The notes: generated by a model not told the origin, from the sequence alone. DNA of 64,000 nt from Hydrogenoanaerobacterium saccharovorans (GCF_003814745.1 NZ_RKRD01000004.1:118024-182023); one strand, 5' to 3'. Positions 42,520-53,083 are shown, counted from the stretch's first letter. Numbers and translations: made by a program.

Positions 42520-43647
42520 CTGAAGGAAATTATTATAATATCTAGTTTCGTACCTGGGCATAATCGTTCTCCTGTATCTGTAAATAAAAAAATGGTTCAA
42601 CTATGTAGTTATGTATTCGACAAAGTTACGTTTATTACTTCAAATTATCCGCCAGAAGAAATTAAAGAATTACATTCAGATAAAATTAAACTCAAAAATA
42701 TTAATCTCAATTTCAATTCCAATAATATTTTGAAAACAATATTGAATTATATTATTATGCAAATTCAAATTCCAAAAATTGTAAAAAAAAGTTTAAGTGA
42801 TAATAGTTATATCATGTTTTGGCTTTCAGGACCTATGATTATTCCGTTTCTATATTGTAAGCTGAAGAGACTTCCTATAATAGGATTTTTATATGGAAAC
42901 AGTCGCTATAAATCAGATCACAAAAATTTATTTAATTACTTAAAAGCGGCGTTAATGAAATTTATAGCTCTTAATTCAGACTATATTTGTGTCGAATCAA
43001 GGGGAGTGGCCAGACATTGGAATATTGATTTTGATAAGAAACAAATGAATGAAATCCATTTGTTTGTAGATACAACACGTTTTAAAGAAATGAAACCCTA
43101 TATCGAAAGAAAAATGATAATTGGAATGTGTTGTAGATTAGTACCGAGTAAAAAAGTACTTGAATCGATTTGTGCTTTTCATTTATTAAAAGATGATTTT
43201 CCTGAGATGCGCTTACAAATAGCTGGTAATGGTCCATTGTTTAATGAATGTCAAGAATTAATAAAAGTACTTGGTGAGTCGGATCGAATAGATTTACTTG
43301 GTTGGATTGAAAATCAAAACTTACCAATTTATTTTAACGAATGGAGATTACTTCTGAATCCAACAAACTATGAAGGTCTGCCTAATTCTTTAATTGAAAG
43401 TATGTGTTGTGGAACTCCTTCATTATCTTCAATAGTAGGTGGAATTGAAGATGTAATAATAGATGAAAAAACTGGTTGGAAATTAGAAGATTCGTCACCA
43501 GAAGGCATTGCTCAGTCTTTAAAATCAATTCTAAAGACTGATAATTGTATAGAAATTTCTAAGGCTGCACGAGAATTTGTGAATAAAAAATATTCTTACG
43601 ATAGTAGCTTGAAGAATTTACGCAAATTTATGGATCTATTAATTTAA
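42520..43647 (+). CDS. GT4-family glycosyltransferase
   Basis: About 375 residues. TAAGGAGG is best spaced to CTG at 42520, giving KEIIIISSFVPGHNRSP; GTG at 42511 overlaps the ribosome site, so a rare CTG start is likely. GT-B fold: the C-terminal nucleotide site reads MIIGMCCRLVPSKKVLESI, then LQIAGNGPLFNECQEL, then NPTNYEGLPNSLIESMCCG (the E-x7-E motif). Retaining transferase for the repeat unit; donor and acceptor cannot be read. It is the first gene of the main cluster. Confidence 0.85.
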   Translation: MKEIIIISSFVPGHNRSPVSVNKKMVQLCSYVFDKVTFITSNYPPEEIKELHSDKIKLKNINLNFNSNNILKTILNYIIMQIQIPKIVKKSLSDNSYIMFWLSGPMIIPFLYCKLKRLPIIGFLYGNSRYKSDHKNLFNYLKAALMKFIALNSDYICVESRGVARHWNIDFDKKQMNEIHLFVDTTRFKEMKPYIERKMIIGMCCRLVPSKKVLESICAFHLLKDDFPEMRLQIAGNGPLFNECQELIKVLGESDRIDLLGWIENQNLPIYFNEWRLLLNPTNYEGLPNSLIESMCCGTPSLSSIVGGIEDVIIDEKTGWKLEDSSPEGIAQSLKSILKTDNCIEISKAAREFVNKKYSYDSSLKNLRKFMDLLI

Positions 43648-43661
43648 AGGTGGAAAAAGAC

Positions 43662-44450
43662 TTGGTTAAAAGAATTGAAGAAAATATAAAAGTTTTTTTA
43701 AAATACAGTACATTATTAAAAGAATTAGTAATTAGAGACATTAAAGTTCGTTACAGAAAATCAGTATTGGGGCTGTTATGGACAGTTCTAAATCCTTTAT
43801 TAATGATGGTAGTTATCACAATAGTTTTTTCTACTATTTTTAAACAAAACATACCCAATTTCCCCATATATTATTTGAGCGGCTCGTTAATTTTTTCTTT
43901 TAACTCAGAATCTACCAGTAATGCAATGTATGCTATTATTGGTAATGCATCGCTTATAAAAAAAGTTTATATTCCCAAATATCTATTCCCGTTATCTAAG
44001 ACAGTATCGGGTTTGGTTAATTTGGGTTTTTCTTTTATAGCTATGGTTTTTGTAATGATTATTACTAATGCACCTTTTTATCCAACACTACTCCTGCTAC
44101 CCATTCCTATTGTCTATACTTTTATTTTTTCCACAGGTTTGGGACTTTTTTTGGGTGCTTTTGCAGTTTATTTTAGGGACATTTGCCATTTTTATGGAGT
44201 ATTTATTTTAGCTTGGACTTATCTCACTCCAATATTCTATCCTGTTGAAATTTTGCCTCCTACAGTATTAACACTTATGAAGTTAAATCCGATGTACCAT
44301 TATGTAGGATACTTTAGAGATTTAATTCTTTATGGTATAGTTCCTGGCATGAGAACAAATTTTTATTGCATTGTTATTTCCCTTATTACATTTATTGTTG
44401 GTGTAATAGTATTTTATAAAAAACAAGATAATTTTGTCTTATATATTTAG
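43662..44450 (+). CDS. ABC-2 polysaccharide exporter permease (Wzm/TagG-like)
   Basis: About 262 residues. TTG at 43662 is best spaced to AAAGGTGG; the GTG at 43650 lies inside that site. Six membrane helices and an amphipathic N-terminus (LLKELVIRDIKVRYRKSVLG). Conserved family features include LLWTVLNPLLMMVVITIVFS, VYFRDICHFYGVF and YHYVGYFRDLIL. Together with the next gene it exports an undecaprenyl-linked glycan. It begins 14 bases after the previous gene. Confidence 0.9.
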   Translation: MVKRIEENIKVFLKYSTLLKELVIRDIKVRYRKSVLGLLWTVLNPLLMMVVITIVFSTIFKQNIPNFPIYYLSGSLIFSFNSESTSNAMYAIIGNASLIKKVYIPKYLFPLSKTVSGLVNLGFSFIAMVFVMIITNAPFYPTLLLLPIPIVYTFIFSTGLGLFLGAFAVYFRDICHFYGVFILAWTYLTPIFYPVEILPPTVLTLMKLNPMYHYVGYFRDLILYGIVPGMRTNFYCIVISLITFIVGVIVFYKKQDNFVLYI

Positions 44451-44463
44451 GGAGCGTAATGTT

Positions 44464-45183
44464 ATGATTAGGGTCGACAATATTTCTATGCTATTTAATA
44501 TGAGCACAGAACGTGTGGATAATATAAAAGAATATGTTGTTCGTTTATTCAAAGGTAATTTACATTTTCAGCAATTTTGGGCATTGCAAAATATATCTTT
44601 TCATTTAGATAAAGGAGATGCATTGGGAATTGTTGGGCTAAATGGTTCCGGAAAGAGTACACTGTTAAAATTAATAGCTGGAGTTTTAAAGCCAACTAAA
44701 GGCTCTATAGCAATATATGGAAATATTGCTCCTCTTATTGAACTGGGGGCTGGTTTTGATGCTGATCTATCTGCTAGGGAAAATATCTTTTTGAATGGTG
44801 CAATTCTAGGGTATTCACATGATTATATGGAAAAAAGGTTCGATAGCATAATTAAATTTGCAGAATTAGAAAACTTTATAGATATACCAATAAAAAACTA
44901 TTCTTCAGGGATGACCGCTCGTCTTGGATTTGCCATTGCAACAATGAACCAACCCGATATTCTAATTTTAGATGAAGTATTGGCAGTAGGAGATTATAAA
45001 TTTCAAGAAAAAAGTTTTGCAAGAACAAAAGAAATCATAGATAAAGGTGCTACTGTTCTTTTTGTCTCCCATTCAATAGATCAGGTACAAAAATTATGCA
45101 ATAAAGCACTTTGGTTAGAAAAAGGTCAAATAAAAATGTTAGGAGATTCTAAAACAGTGTGTGAAGCATATTCAAGAATATAA
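44464..45183 (+). CDS. ABC polysaccharide exporter ATPase (Wzt/TagH-like)
   Basis: 239 residues from ATG at 44464 (GGGAGC upstream). Walker A GLNGSGKSTL, Q/A loop IELGAGFD (typical of this subfamily), signature NYSSGMTARLGFA, Walker B ILILDEVLAVGD and the H-loop FVSHS. There is no extra C-terminal glycan-recognition domain, so it is of the short, TagH-N or Wzt-without-CBM type. It powers the permease encoded just upstream. Confidence 0.92.
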   Translation: MIRVDNISMLFNMSTERVDNIKEYVVRLFKGNLHFQQFWALQNISFHLDKGDALGIVGLNGSGKSTLLKLIAGVLKPTKGSIAIYGNIAPLIELGAGFDADLSARENIFLNGAILGYSHDYMEKRFDSIIKFAELENFIDIPIKNYSSGMTARLGFAIATMNQPDILILDEVLAVGDYKFQEKSFARTKEIIDKGATVLFVSHSIDQVQKLCNKALWLEKGQIKMLGDSKTVCEAYSRI

Positions 45184-45208
45184 ACATAATGGTAATTGAG
45201 GAGATAAT

Positions 45209-46357
45209 ATGGAAAAATTGAAGTTATTGTTTGTAATTACTCAATTCTATAAAGGTGGAGCAGAGATAGCACTATTAAATTTATTTAAATCGCTTTCGCC
45301 CGATTGCTATGAAGTTGATTTTCTAATATTTGACCAAATTGAAATAAAATCTGCAGTTTCTCTAATACCTCAACTTCCCAAGTGGATAAATGTATGCAAT
45401 GCTGCGCAAAATGAGGGGAATACTGCTTATCTAAAAAAAGCAATAACTAAAATATATCGTAAACTAACCAAAAGACAGCTTTATAGAAAAAATGCCTATA
45501 ACTTTGTGAATAAAGAACATTATGATTATGCTTTTTCATATGGAGAATGGATGTCTCCGGAATTTGTTGCTACGAAAGTAAACGCTGATTATAAAGCTGT
45601 ATGGATACATACCGATATTGATAAAGCGCAATTTGTAGATGATAAAATATTGTTTGGATGGGATAAACATTTTAAAGGATACATTTTTGTATCTAATTTG
45701 TCAAAAAAGAGTGCAATTAATAAATATCCGTTTCTATATAATCGATCTCACGTAATTCATAATATGTGTGATGATTTAAAAATAATAGAAAAGTCTAGAG
45801 AATCTTTGAATTTTAAAATAGAACCCAATATTCCTGTTTTACTTACCGTTGCAAATGTAAGACCTGAGAAAAATCATATTCGTCAAATTGAAGCGATGAA
45901 ACTTCTGAAAGAGCAGGGTATAGATTTTATTTGGTTAAATATTGGATGCGCTGCCAATCCCTTTCTAAAACACAGGATAGATAATCTTATAAAAACATAT
46001 AAGCTTGAAAATAGATTTTTGTTTTTAGGAGCTCAATCCAATCCATATAAATATATGGTGCATAGTGATGCCGTTTGCGTACTTTCAGATTTCGAATCTT
46101 GGTCAATTGTAATAACGGAAGCAAAAATACTAGGCATTCCCGTAATAGCAACAAAAACCTCTGGTGCTGTGGAACAATTGGAGAATGGGCGAACAGGAGT
46201 CCTGTGTAATTTTTCCGTCGAGGATATTTCAAAAAAGATAAAGGTATTCTTAATGCACTCAGAATTTAAGAGCAAAATACATAGTAATGTTCAGGGGTTT
46301 ACAACTAAGCAGGCAGTTTTACTAGAATTTGAAAATTTTGTTTTCAAAAGGAATTAA
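45209..46357 (+). CDS. GT4-family glycosyltransferase
   Basis: 382 residues with a GT-B fold. The N-terminus KLLFVITQFYKGGAEIALL has the Gly-Gly-Ala-Glu motif of GT4 enzymes. The C-terminal part has TVANVRPEKNHIRQIEAM, FLGAQSNPYKYMVHSDAVC and VITEAKILGIPVIATKTSG (E-x7-E type). Donor unknown. GAGGAG precedes ATG. Confidence 0.88.
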   Translation: MEKLKLLFVITQFYKGGAEIALLNLFKSLSPDCYEVDFLIFDQIEIKSAVSLIPQLPKWINVCNAAQNEGNTAYLKKAITKIYRKLTKRQLYRKNAYNFVNKEHYDYAFSYGEWMSPEFVATKVNADYKAVWIHTDIDKAQFVDDKILFGWDKHFKGYIFVSNLSKKSAINKYPFLYNRSHVIHNMCDDLKIIEKSRESLNFKIEPNIPVLLTVANVRPEKNHIRQIEAMKLLKEQGIDFIWLNIGCAANPFLKHRIDNLIKTYKLENRFLFLGAQSNPYKYMVHSDAVCVLSDFESWSIVITEAKILGIPVIATKTSGAVEQLENGRTGVLCNFSVEDISKKIKVFLMHSEFKSKIHSNVQGFTTKQAVLLEFENFVFKRN

Positions 46358-46373
46358 TTTTAAGGTGGTATAT

Positions 46374-49300
46374 ATGAAAAAACTTCTTTATTTTATTGAT
46401 GATTTGAATTATATGGGTGGTGCACATATTGCCACTTATAATCAAATAGAATATCTTTTATCTACAAGAAAGTATCAAATTTCTATTGCATCGGCATCGT
46501 CCCCATCCGAACTCTTAAAAAAAAAATTCCCTGAAATTCAATTTTTTCATGTAAAAGATTTTGAAAGCAAAAATGAGATTCAGTTACTATTTTTAAAGTT
46601 CCAACAAATATTCTCAAATCCCACTTTCACTATCAAAAAGAGACTAAAAAAATTCATAACGTCAATTTACTCTAAATTATATGATCATAACAAAACTTCT
46701 TCCAATTTGATTTCTACTGCTAAATGCAAGCAAGAAGTATTATCCTTGATTGGTATGTATGATATTGTTTGTGTTCCTTTTGAAAACTCTTGTTTTAGAG
46801 ACCTAATTGCAGAATCAAAATGCAATCGAAAAATACAATGGATTCATATTGATTACATTACATGGAAAAACACAAATGCTGCCACAAAATTAATTTCAAA
46901 GGATGATTACATCAGATATCAACAATTTAATCAAATAGTCTTTGTATCTTTTGCGGCAAGAAGAGGTTTTTTGTCCCTTTTTCCAGATCTCCAGAATAAA
47001 TGTGCTGTTTGCTATAATTTAATGGATATAAATCGCATTAAAATGCTAGCTAATCAACCTATTCCTAAATTAGATAGTAAAAAAGGAGGAAAGATTAATC
47101 GATTAGTAACAGTGGCTAGGTTGGAAGATATACAGAAGGGTATTAAACGTACTCTTAATGTAGCAAAACGATTGTTAGATGAGGGATTTGCCTTTGAATG
47201 GTTAATTATTGGTGATGGACCTGACGAGAAAATGTTAAAGAGATACGCTTCCGATTTAAAGTTGGAGTCATGTGTGTTTTGGATAGGACACACTGATAAT
47301 CCATTTGCATATATAAAGCAAGCTGATTTGTTTGCATTGTTTTCTTATTATGAGGGTATTCCAAACACCATTTTTGAGTCCCTGATTATAGGTACTCCAG
47401 TTATTGCGACTGGTATCAGCGGGATAAAGGAGCAACTTGAAGGTGGATGGGGTTATATAGTAGAAAATGATACTGAGAGCATTTACTTGGGGCTTTCTGA
47501 TTTATTGCGCAATCCACAAAAAATTGCACAGATCCGGCAAAAGCTAAAAGATTATCAATATGATAATGAAAGTATTCAAAAAGAATTAGATATCATAATG
47601 CATTATCAGAATGGCTATTATAATGGGGTAGTGGAGGAAAATATGAAAGTTTCTATAATTGTTCCTGTTTATAATGTTGAAAAGTACTTGGAAAAATGTC
47701 TGGATTCATTAATAGCACAAACGATAGATGAAATGGAAATTATTGTTGTAAATGATGGCTCTACTGACAGTTCTCAAAAGATTATTGATTATTATCAGAA
47801 GTTGTATCCCAATAAAGTTAGAGGATTTTCAAAAAAAAATGGTGGCTTGGGAGATGCGAGAAACTATGGCCTTCAATATGCGAAAGGTCGATACGTTTCT
47901 TTTATTGATAGTGATGATTGGGTAACTCCTGAGATGATGCAACATATGTACCAAAAAGGGGTGGAAAATAACGCCTCCATTGTTCTATGTGATATTTATG
48001 GGGTAGATGATCAAACAAACCACACTATTGTTGAGCGTGCACCTTTTGATAAGGAAGGAATTCTAGACCGAAAACAAGCAGTACTACTTTCTACTCGCCC
48101 TGTAGCGGTTTCTGCTTGTACTAAACTATTTAAACAAGATATCTTTAAGCGCTTTCAGTTTCCTTTGGGATGGTATGAAGATTTAGCAATTATGACAACT
48201 ATATTTTCTTATATTGAGCGAATTTATTACTTAAGAGAGCCTCATTACTACTATCGTTGGAATCGAGTTGGCTCTATACAAAGCCAAAAATCGTCTCCCA
48301 AAACTTTAGAAATACTCAATTCACAACAACGAGTTTTGAATACATGCAATCCGGAATTTGCCTTAGAAGCTAATTATGCTATTTATGACCATTCCGCTCG
48401 TATGTATGCTTCTTTCCCAGTGTATAGGGCTCAAATATTAACCTTTATTGAACAGAATATTTGTTGCTTCGAAGGAAATCCCCACGTAGAATGGGCTATT
48501 GAAAATGGTATACATCCACGTCTTTTTAGTAAAGAAAAAATTCCTAAAAAAATTCATTATTGTTGGTTTGGCAAAGGTGAAAAAGGAAAGGTGGTTCTTG
48601 ATTGTATTGAAAGCTGGAAAAAAATATTATCAGACTATGAAATTGTTGAATGGAACGAGAGCAATTGTGACATTCAAGAAACTCCCTATGTAGCAGAAGC
48701 ATATCAACAAAAGAAGTGGGCTTATGTATCAGATTATTTCCGTTTTAAAGCACTATATGAATATGGTGGTATTTATTTAGACACTGATGTGATGGTTTAT
48801 TCAACTTTAGATTCTATGCTTTTTTATGATGCTTTCTTTGCTTTTGAGACATATATGTATGTTCATGGAGGGATTATTGGAGCTAAACCCAAACGACCTA
48901 TTATTCAATCTATTCTTGAGGGATACAGGAAGGAGCAATATTTTAATGTAGAAAAACACTTAACAGTATGCCATAGAATAACTGAATCATTGCTGAGCTA
49001 TGGGCTATATCAAAATGGTAAACTTCAAATAATTAAACACAACATTGCTATATTTCCTGCTAATATACTTACAGTTGATTTTAGCGATGGTGAATGTATA
49101 GCCGAACATTTATATAACGCCTCTTGGTTGCATAATAAACGGGATAATAAAAGTTTTAAATATGAAGTTATGAAGCATTATTTTACCTATCCCTTAATGC
49201 ATGCCAACCAATCTAATATAGTAGATGTACATGCTGCGGTTCTGCCTCCTTATCAGATGGTGGATAAAACCATCGATACTTATGGTATTAAAATAGTGAT

Positions 49301-49382
49301 GCGACAACTCTTGAAAGCTGTAATCCAAAGAATATTACCAACTAGAATATATCAAGTTCTCACTCGATATATCCATAGGTAG
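46374..49382 (+). CDS. GT4 + GT2 + GT32 glycosyltransferase fusion
   Basis: 1002 residues from ATG at 46374 (AAGGTGG upstream). Residues 1-415 are a GT4 enzyme (LNYMGGAHIATYNQI; TVARLEDIQKGIKRTLN; YYEGIPNTIFESLIIGTP). Residues 424-710 are a GT2 enzyme starting MKVSIIVPVYNVEKYLEKCL, with NDGSTDSS and FIDSDDW (DxD). Residues 722-880 are a GT32-type domain: KKIHYCWFGKG, YVSDYFRFKALYEYGGIYLD and TDV. The internal Met424 codon (47643) has its own GGAGG six bases upstream, so the frame is probably a recent fusion and separate initiation may still occur. It should add several sugars of the repeat unit. Confidence 0.88.
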   Translation: MKKLLYFIDDLNYMGGAHIATYNQIEYLLSTRKYQISIASASSPSELLKKKFPEIQFFHVKDFESKNEIQLLFLKFQQIFSNPTFTIKKRLKKFITSIYSKLYDHNKTSSNLISTAKCKQEVLSLIGMYDIVCVPFENSCFRDLIAESKCNRKIQWIHIDYITWKNTNAATKLISKDDYIRYQQFNQIVFVSFAARRGFLSLFPDLQNKCAVCYNLMDINRIKMLANQPIPKLDSKKGGKINRLVTVARLEDIQKGIKRTLNVAKRLLDEGFAFEWLIIGDGPDEKMLKRYASDLKLESCVFWIGHTDNPFAYIKQADLFALFSYYEGIPNTIFESLIIGTPVIATGISGIKEQLEGGWGYIVENDTESIYLGLSDLLRNPQKIAQIRQKLKDYQYDNESIQKELDIIMHYQNGYYNGVVEENMKVSIIVPVYNVEKYLEKCLDSLIAQTIDEMEIIVVNDGSTDSSQKIIDYYQKLYPNKVRGFSKKNGGLGDARNYGLQYAKGRYVSFIDSDDWVTPEMMQHMYQKGVENNASIVLCDIYGVDDQTNHTIVERAPFDKEGILDRKQAVLLSTRPVAVSACTKLFKQDIFKRFQFPLGWYEDLAIMTTIFSYIERIYYLREPHYYYRWNRVGSIQSQKSSPKTLEILNSQQRVLNTCNPEFALEANYAIYDHSARMYASFPVYRAQILTFIEQNICCFEGNPHVEWAIENGIHPRLFSKEKIPKKIHYCWFGKGEKGKVVLDCIESWKKILSDYEIVEWNESNCDIQETPYVAEAYQQKKWAYVSDYFRFKALYEYGGIYLDTDVMVYSTLDSMLFYDAFFAFETYMYVHGGIIGAKPKRPIIQSILEGYRKEQYFNVEKHLTVCHRITESLLSYGLYQNGKLQIIKHNIAIFPANILTVDFSDGECIAEHLYNASWLHNKRDNKSFKYEVMKHYFTYPLMHANQSNIVDVHAAVLPPYQMVDKTIDTYGIKIVMRQLLKAVIQRILPTRIYQVLTRYIHR

Positions 49383-49411
49383 AATTTCTAAATGAACAGA
49401 GGAATTTCTAA

Positions 49412-50389
49412 ATGAATTATAGAAAAGACCTAAGGGCAATTCTTGCGCATATTTGGCCATTCAACTGCTTTATCTCAAGGCTGGATTGTTTGTATTCCGA
49501 AGTGACGCAACTCCAAGAGCGACTTGATTGTATGAACGAAGAGCTGAACGCTCGGTTGTTACAACTGCAGAAATCAAATTTCGAGAATCGCAGTTTAAAT
49601 ACATACAATGATTTAATGCGGCAAGAGCTTACAGAATCATATACGAATAACTATTTACTTACCGAAAAGAATGCAACCCTCCAGGACGAAATACGTGCGT
49701 TAAGCTCTGAAAAAAAAGAAATACAAAGAGTTAACGTACTTTTAAAAAAACAGCTTGATGTCCATAATAATTTTCATAAAATAGGCAGTTCATCGGCATT
49801 TTGGGAAGAGATATATGCAAATGGGGGGAATTCGGGAACTGGTTCTTATAATCGTTTGGCGAAATTTAAAGCGGAGGTCGTCAACACTTTCTTGAAGGAA
49901 CAGGGTGTTTTGACCACAATTGAGTTTGGCTGTGGGGATGGTAGTCAGCTATCATTAATTAATTATCCGAATTATGTAGGTGTTGATGTATCCTCTAATA
50001 TAATAGAAAAAAACAAAATAAAATTCATAAATGATAGGAAAAAAACTTTTTATTGTACATTTACAGAAAGAGATAAATATATAAATCAAAAATATGATTT
50101 ATCCATTTCTATGGATGTTATTTTTCATTTACTAGAAGAGGATGTTTTTTCAAATTATATGAACGATCTTTTTAGTGTTTCAAAAAGATATGTTATTATT
50201 TACTCAAGTAACCATGAAGAATATACTAAATGGCCAGAATATCGCCATAGGAAATTTATGAGGTATATACAAGAAAATATAAAAGGGTGGATATTAAAAC
50301 AGTTTATACCTAATAAATATCCTTATGTAATTGGGCGGGAAGAAGTTACTTCAGCCTCAGATTTTTATATTTTTGAGAGAATCCTATAA
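49412..50389 (+). CDS. SAM-dependent methyltransferase with N-terminal coiled coil
   Basis: 325 residues. Residues 15-125 are mostly helical with heptad patterns (LYSEVTQLQERLDCMNEEL; LTEKNATLQDEIRALSSEKK). Residues 135-325 are a class I methyltransferase: motif I TIEFGCGDGSQL, then YPNYVGVDVSSNIIEKNK and DLSISMDVIFHLLEEDVF. It probably methylates a sugar or chain end of the glycan; in some O-antigen systems a coiled-coil methyltransferase measures and caps chain length. The ribosome site AGAGGAA is duplicated with the sequence ATTTCTAAATGA just upstream. Confidence 0.75.
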   Translation: MNYRKDLRAILAHIWPFNCFISRLDCLYSEVTQLQERLDCMNEELNARLLQLQKSNFENRSLNTYNDLMRQELTESYTNNYLLTEKNATLQDEIRALSSEKKEIQRVNVLLKKQLDVHNNFHKIGSSSAFWEEIYANGGNSGTGSYNRLAKFKAEVVNTFLKEQGVLTTIEFGCGDGSQLSLINYPNYVGVDVSSNIIEKNKIKFINDRKKTFYCTFTERDKYINQKYDLSISMDVIFHLLEEDVFSNYMNDLFSVSKRYVIIYSSNHEEYTKWPEYRHRKFMRYIQENIKGWILKQFIPNKYPYVIGREEVTSASDFYIFERIL

Positions 50390-50504
50390 ACAGGAGAATT
50401 ACTTATGTTGTGGTTATCTGTATTAATGACACTTATTGACTAGGGAAATAAGAAAAGAGAGTATTTTCTATAAATCATAGGTCTAATTTTTGGGGGATGG
50501 AAGA

Positions 50505-53015
50505 TTGGAACGTTTTAAATGCATTTGGACAGGTCTTTTCTGTCTTTGTGGTTCTTATTATTTAACTTGGTATATTGATAAAACTACATTAGAAACACTA
50601 CTTCAAAGAATATTTGTATTCATCTATTTTTTGATTATACTCGGGCTGCTAGCGGTATTCTGGTTTAGATGTTTCAAGCTGCCTAAAATGACTTTTCGAA
50701 ATAAAACCTTTAAAGTGCTATTGTCAATTATAGTAGCTGTAGTCACTTTAACAGGTGGATTTGAAATGTTTATCGGCAGGTATCAGCCAATGAACATATC
50801 GGTCACAGCATTAGGACAAGCAGGGAAAACCCATGAAGAACAGAAGGGTACGGAAGTTTGGATCAATCAAATTCTTGTAAAAGGTAAAACATATGATTTA
50901 TCTCAGGTACCACTGACCGAAGGTTGGGAGTATCGGGAAGGAGTATTACTTTCTTATCAAAACCAACCCAATACACTAAAATTCCAACTGCCACCTGGGG
51001 AAAGGACGGAAATATCCTTTATATCCCATCCGTGGAGTGGCGAAGTGGTTATTAATAATGGGATACAAGAGCAAAAAATTGATCTCTATTCTTCGAGTGC
51101 TGGTGAACAGTATACTTTAAAGCTTCCCGGAGTTCCGAAAAAAATAGATATTCAAGGTGCAATAATAATTTTTTCATGTTTTCTACTGATATGCACAACA
51201 ACTTTTTTCCTTATAGTCTGGGTGGTGCAAACTAAAAGTCCACTGAGTATAGTGGTCACCTTGCTAATTTTGTACTTCATTATAAGCTCATTGTTCGAAA
51301 TTTCAACATTAACGCGTATCGTATTGCTTTTATTAACAATAGCTTGCGGGATAACTTTATCGTATTACCTTAAAATGATGCAGGAAGATAAGAAACAGAG
51401 CAAGCTTTATAAAGTTATGCTAATTTTAGTAACCTTATATTCGACTTTTGCATTTGTAGGGCATCAGCTATTTATGGCTGGCGATTTAATGATATTCACG
51501 CTTGTGGATGCTGCAAAATTTATGCTGGTGTCACTATTTATTTTTCCGTTTATTTGCAACATATTATATTTATTTGAAAAGGCAAATAAATATTTTTGCT
51601 CGCAGAATATTTTGTTTGCCCAAAAACAAAGATGCTATGTAAGGCTAATATCTTTTGCTATCTCTTTTTCCATATTGGTTTTTACTGCCCTATCCTGTTA
51701 CCCGGCCAACATAACCTCAGATGGAATTGATCAATGGTTGCAAGCAAAGGGGTTGTGGCAGTTGAGCAACGCGCACCCTTTTGTCCATACATTCTTGCTT
51801 CGAGTGTGTAGTACGGTATGGGATAATCCATTTCTCGTAGTGATTTTGCAAATTGCAGCATTTGCAGGTATTTTATCAAGTTTTTTGACAATATTGTATG
51901 AACATGGACTAAACAAGCATGTTATTTTTGTTATTTCAGCTCTATTGTCGTTTCTGCCGAACAATTTACTGATGGTTACATTAATATCTAAAAACATACC
52001 CTTTGCGCTTGCTATTTGGTGGCTTATGATTCTTATGATTCGTTTGTTTGAAAATCCCCATCAGTTTTTTCATAAGCCTAGTAACTACATACAAATGATT
52101 TTGAGCATTTCCTTAATCGACTTATTGAGGCATAATGGATTTTTGGCAGTATATTCTACCTTAATTATGCTGGTCTTTGTTGGTATCAAATATAGGAAGC
52201 AAATTAAAGGGTTGGTGTTCATAGTAATAATTGGCGTGGTAGCTGTATTGCAAGTAGTAAAAGGGCCTGTGGCAACGACATTATCCGTGGGAAAGAGTAC
52301 TTTTGTGGCGAGCAGTTCGTTTCTTTCACCGCTTGGCGCTGCATTAAAATATAAAATTTCTTTGCCGGATGATATTATATCAACTATGGAAAAAGTCTCA
52401 CCCTTGGAGCAGTGGGTTGATACTTATGATAAATATAATCTTGATTTATTTCATTGGTCTCAGCCTAGACCAAATTTCCAGACAGTGTCCACAGAAGAGG
52501 CTTTTTCTATTTACATAAAAATGTTGTTTTCTCATCCGGAAATTATTATTAAGGACAGATTAGATCATATTGATTTGATTTGGAATGTTAGCAGACCTCG
52601 TGATAATTGGTATGGAACTTATGCTGTAGGAATGCATCCTCCGGCGGGAGCTGCAGATGCGTTGCCAGAATTGTTGCGTGCTGAGGATCGGCAGGGTGAA
52701 AATACCTATGAGTGGTACTATCATGACAATTTCTTAACCAAACCTTTGAACTTAGTTCTAGCACTTAGTAGTAAAGGGATTTTTGAAGTATTGATTTGGC
52801 GTAATGGTATATATATTGCTCTGTATTTCCTAACTTTGCTCTTTTCAATCAGTAGGAAGCAATACAAAACATTACTTATATCTATGCCGGCACTTATAAC
52901 TCTGATTACACTTGTTTTGGTGATGGGGTGGCAAATATATCAGTATTTGTGGTTCTTCCCCTTTAGTGTTATAATGCTGATGCTTCACGCAATAATGACG
53001 TCTTCTAGAGGATAA
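50505..53015 (+). CDS. large multi-pass membrane protein (DUF6020-like)
   Basis: About 836 residues from TTG at 50505 (or 841 from TTG at 50490; GGGGGAT lies between). Eleven to thirteen hydrophobic helices, with a large loop after the first three (residues 90-220). It contains NITSDGIDQWLQAKGLWQLSN and NAHPFVHTFLLR, acidic/His motifs that resemble GT-C-fold, lipid-linked sugar transferases and the DUF6020 family often found in such clusters. Likely role: adding a sugar from a polyprenyl-phosphate donor on the outer face. The donor may come from the DPM1-like enzyme at 53084. Confidence 0.7.
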   Translation: MERFKCIWTGLFCLCGSYYLTWYIDKTTLETLLQRIFVFIYFLIILGLLAVFWFRCFKLPKMTFRNKTFKVLLSIIVAVVTLTGGFEMFIGRYQPMNISVTALGQAGKTHEEQKGTEVWINQILVKGKTYDLSQVPLTEGWEYREGVLLSYQNQPNTLKFQLPPGERTEISFISHPWSGEVVINNGIQEQKIDLYSSSAGEQYTLKLPGVPKKIDIQGAIIIFSCFLLICTTTFFLIVWVVQTKSPLSIVVTLLILYFIISSLFEISTLTRIVLLLLTIACGITLSYYLKMMQEDKKQSKLYKVMLILVTLYSTFAFVGHQLFMAGDLMIFTLVDAAKFMLVSLFIFPFICNILYLFEKANKYFCSQNILFAQKQRCYVRLISFAISFSILVFTALSCYPANITSDGIDQWLQAKGLWQLSNAHPFVHTFLLRVCSTVWDNPFLVVILQIAAFAGILSSFLTILYEHGLNKHVIFVISALLSFLPNNLLMVTLISKNIPFALAIWWLMILMIRLFENPHQFFHKPSNYIQMILSISLIDLLRHNGFLAVYSTLIMLVFVGIKYRKQIKGLVFIVIIGVVAVLQVVKGPVATTLSVGKSTFVASSSFLSPLGAALKYKISLPDDIISTMEKVSPLEQWVDTYDKYNLDLFHWSQPRPNFQTVSTEEAFSIYIKMLFSHPEIIIKDRLDHIDLIWNVSRPRDNWYGTYAVGMHPPAGAADALPELLRAEDRQGENTYEWYYHDNFLTKPLNLVLALSSKGIFEVLIWRNGIYIALYFLTLLFSISRKQYKTLLISMPALITLITLVLVMGWQIYQYLWFFPFSVIMLMLHAIMTSSRG

Positions 53016-53083
53016 TGGCCAATAATTGGATGATATGGTTAGTAGTGTTAATCTCGCCACAATTCAGATTGAGGAGTAGAAAA

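Noticed and set aside
50405..50443. Twelve-codon frame behind an AGGAGAA site between the methyltransferase and the DUF6020-like gene
   Set aside because: Too short to call a gene; more likely the relic of a lost gene start.
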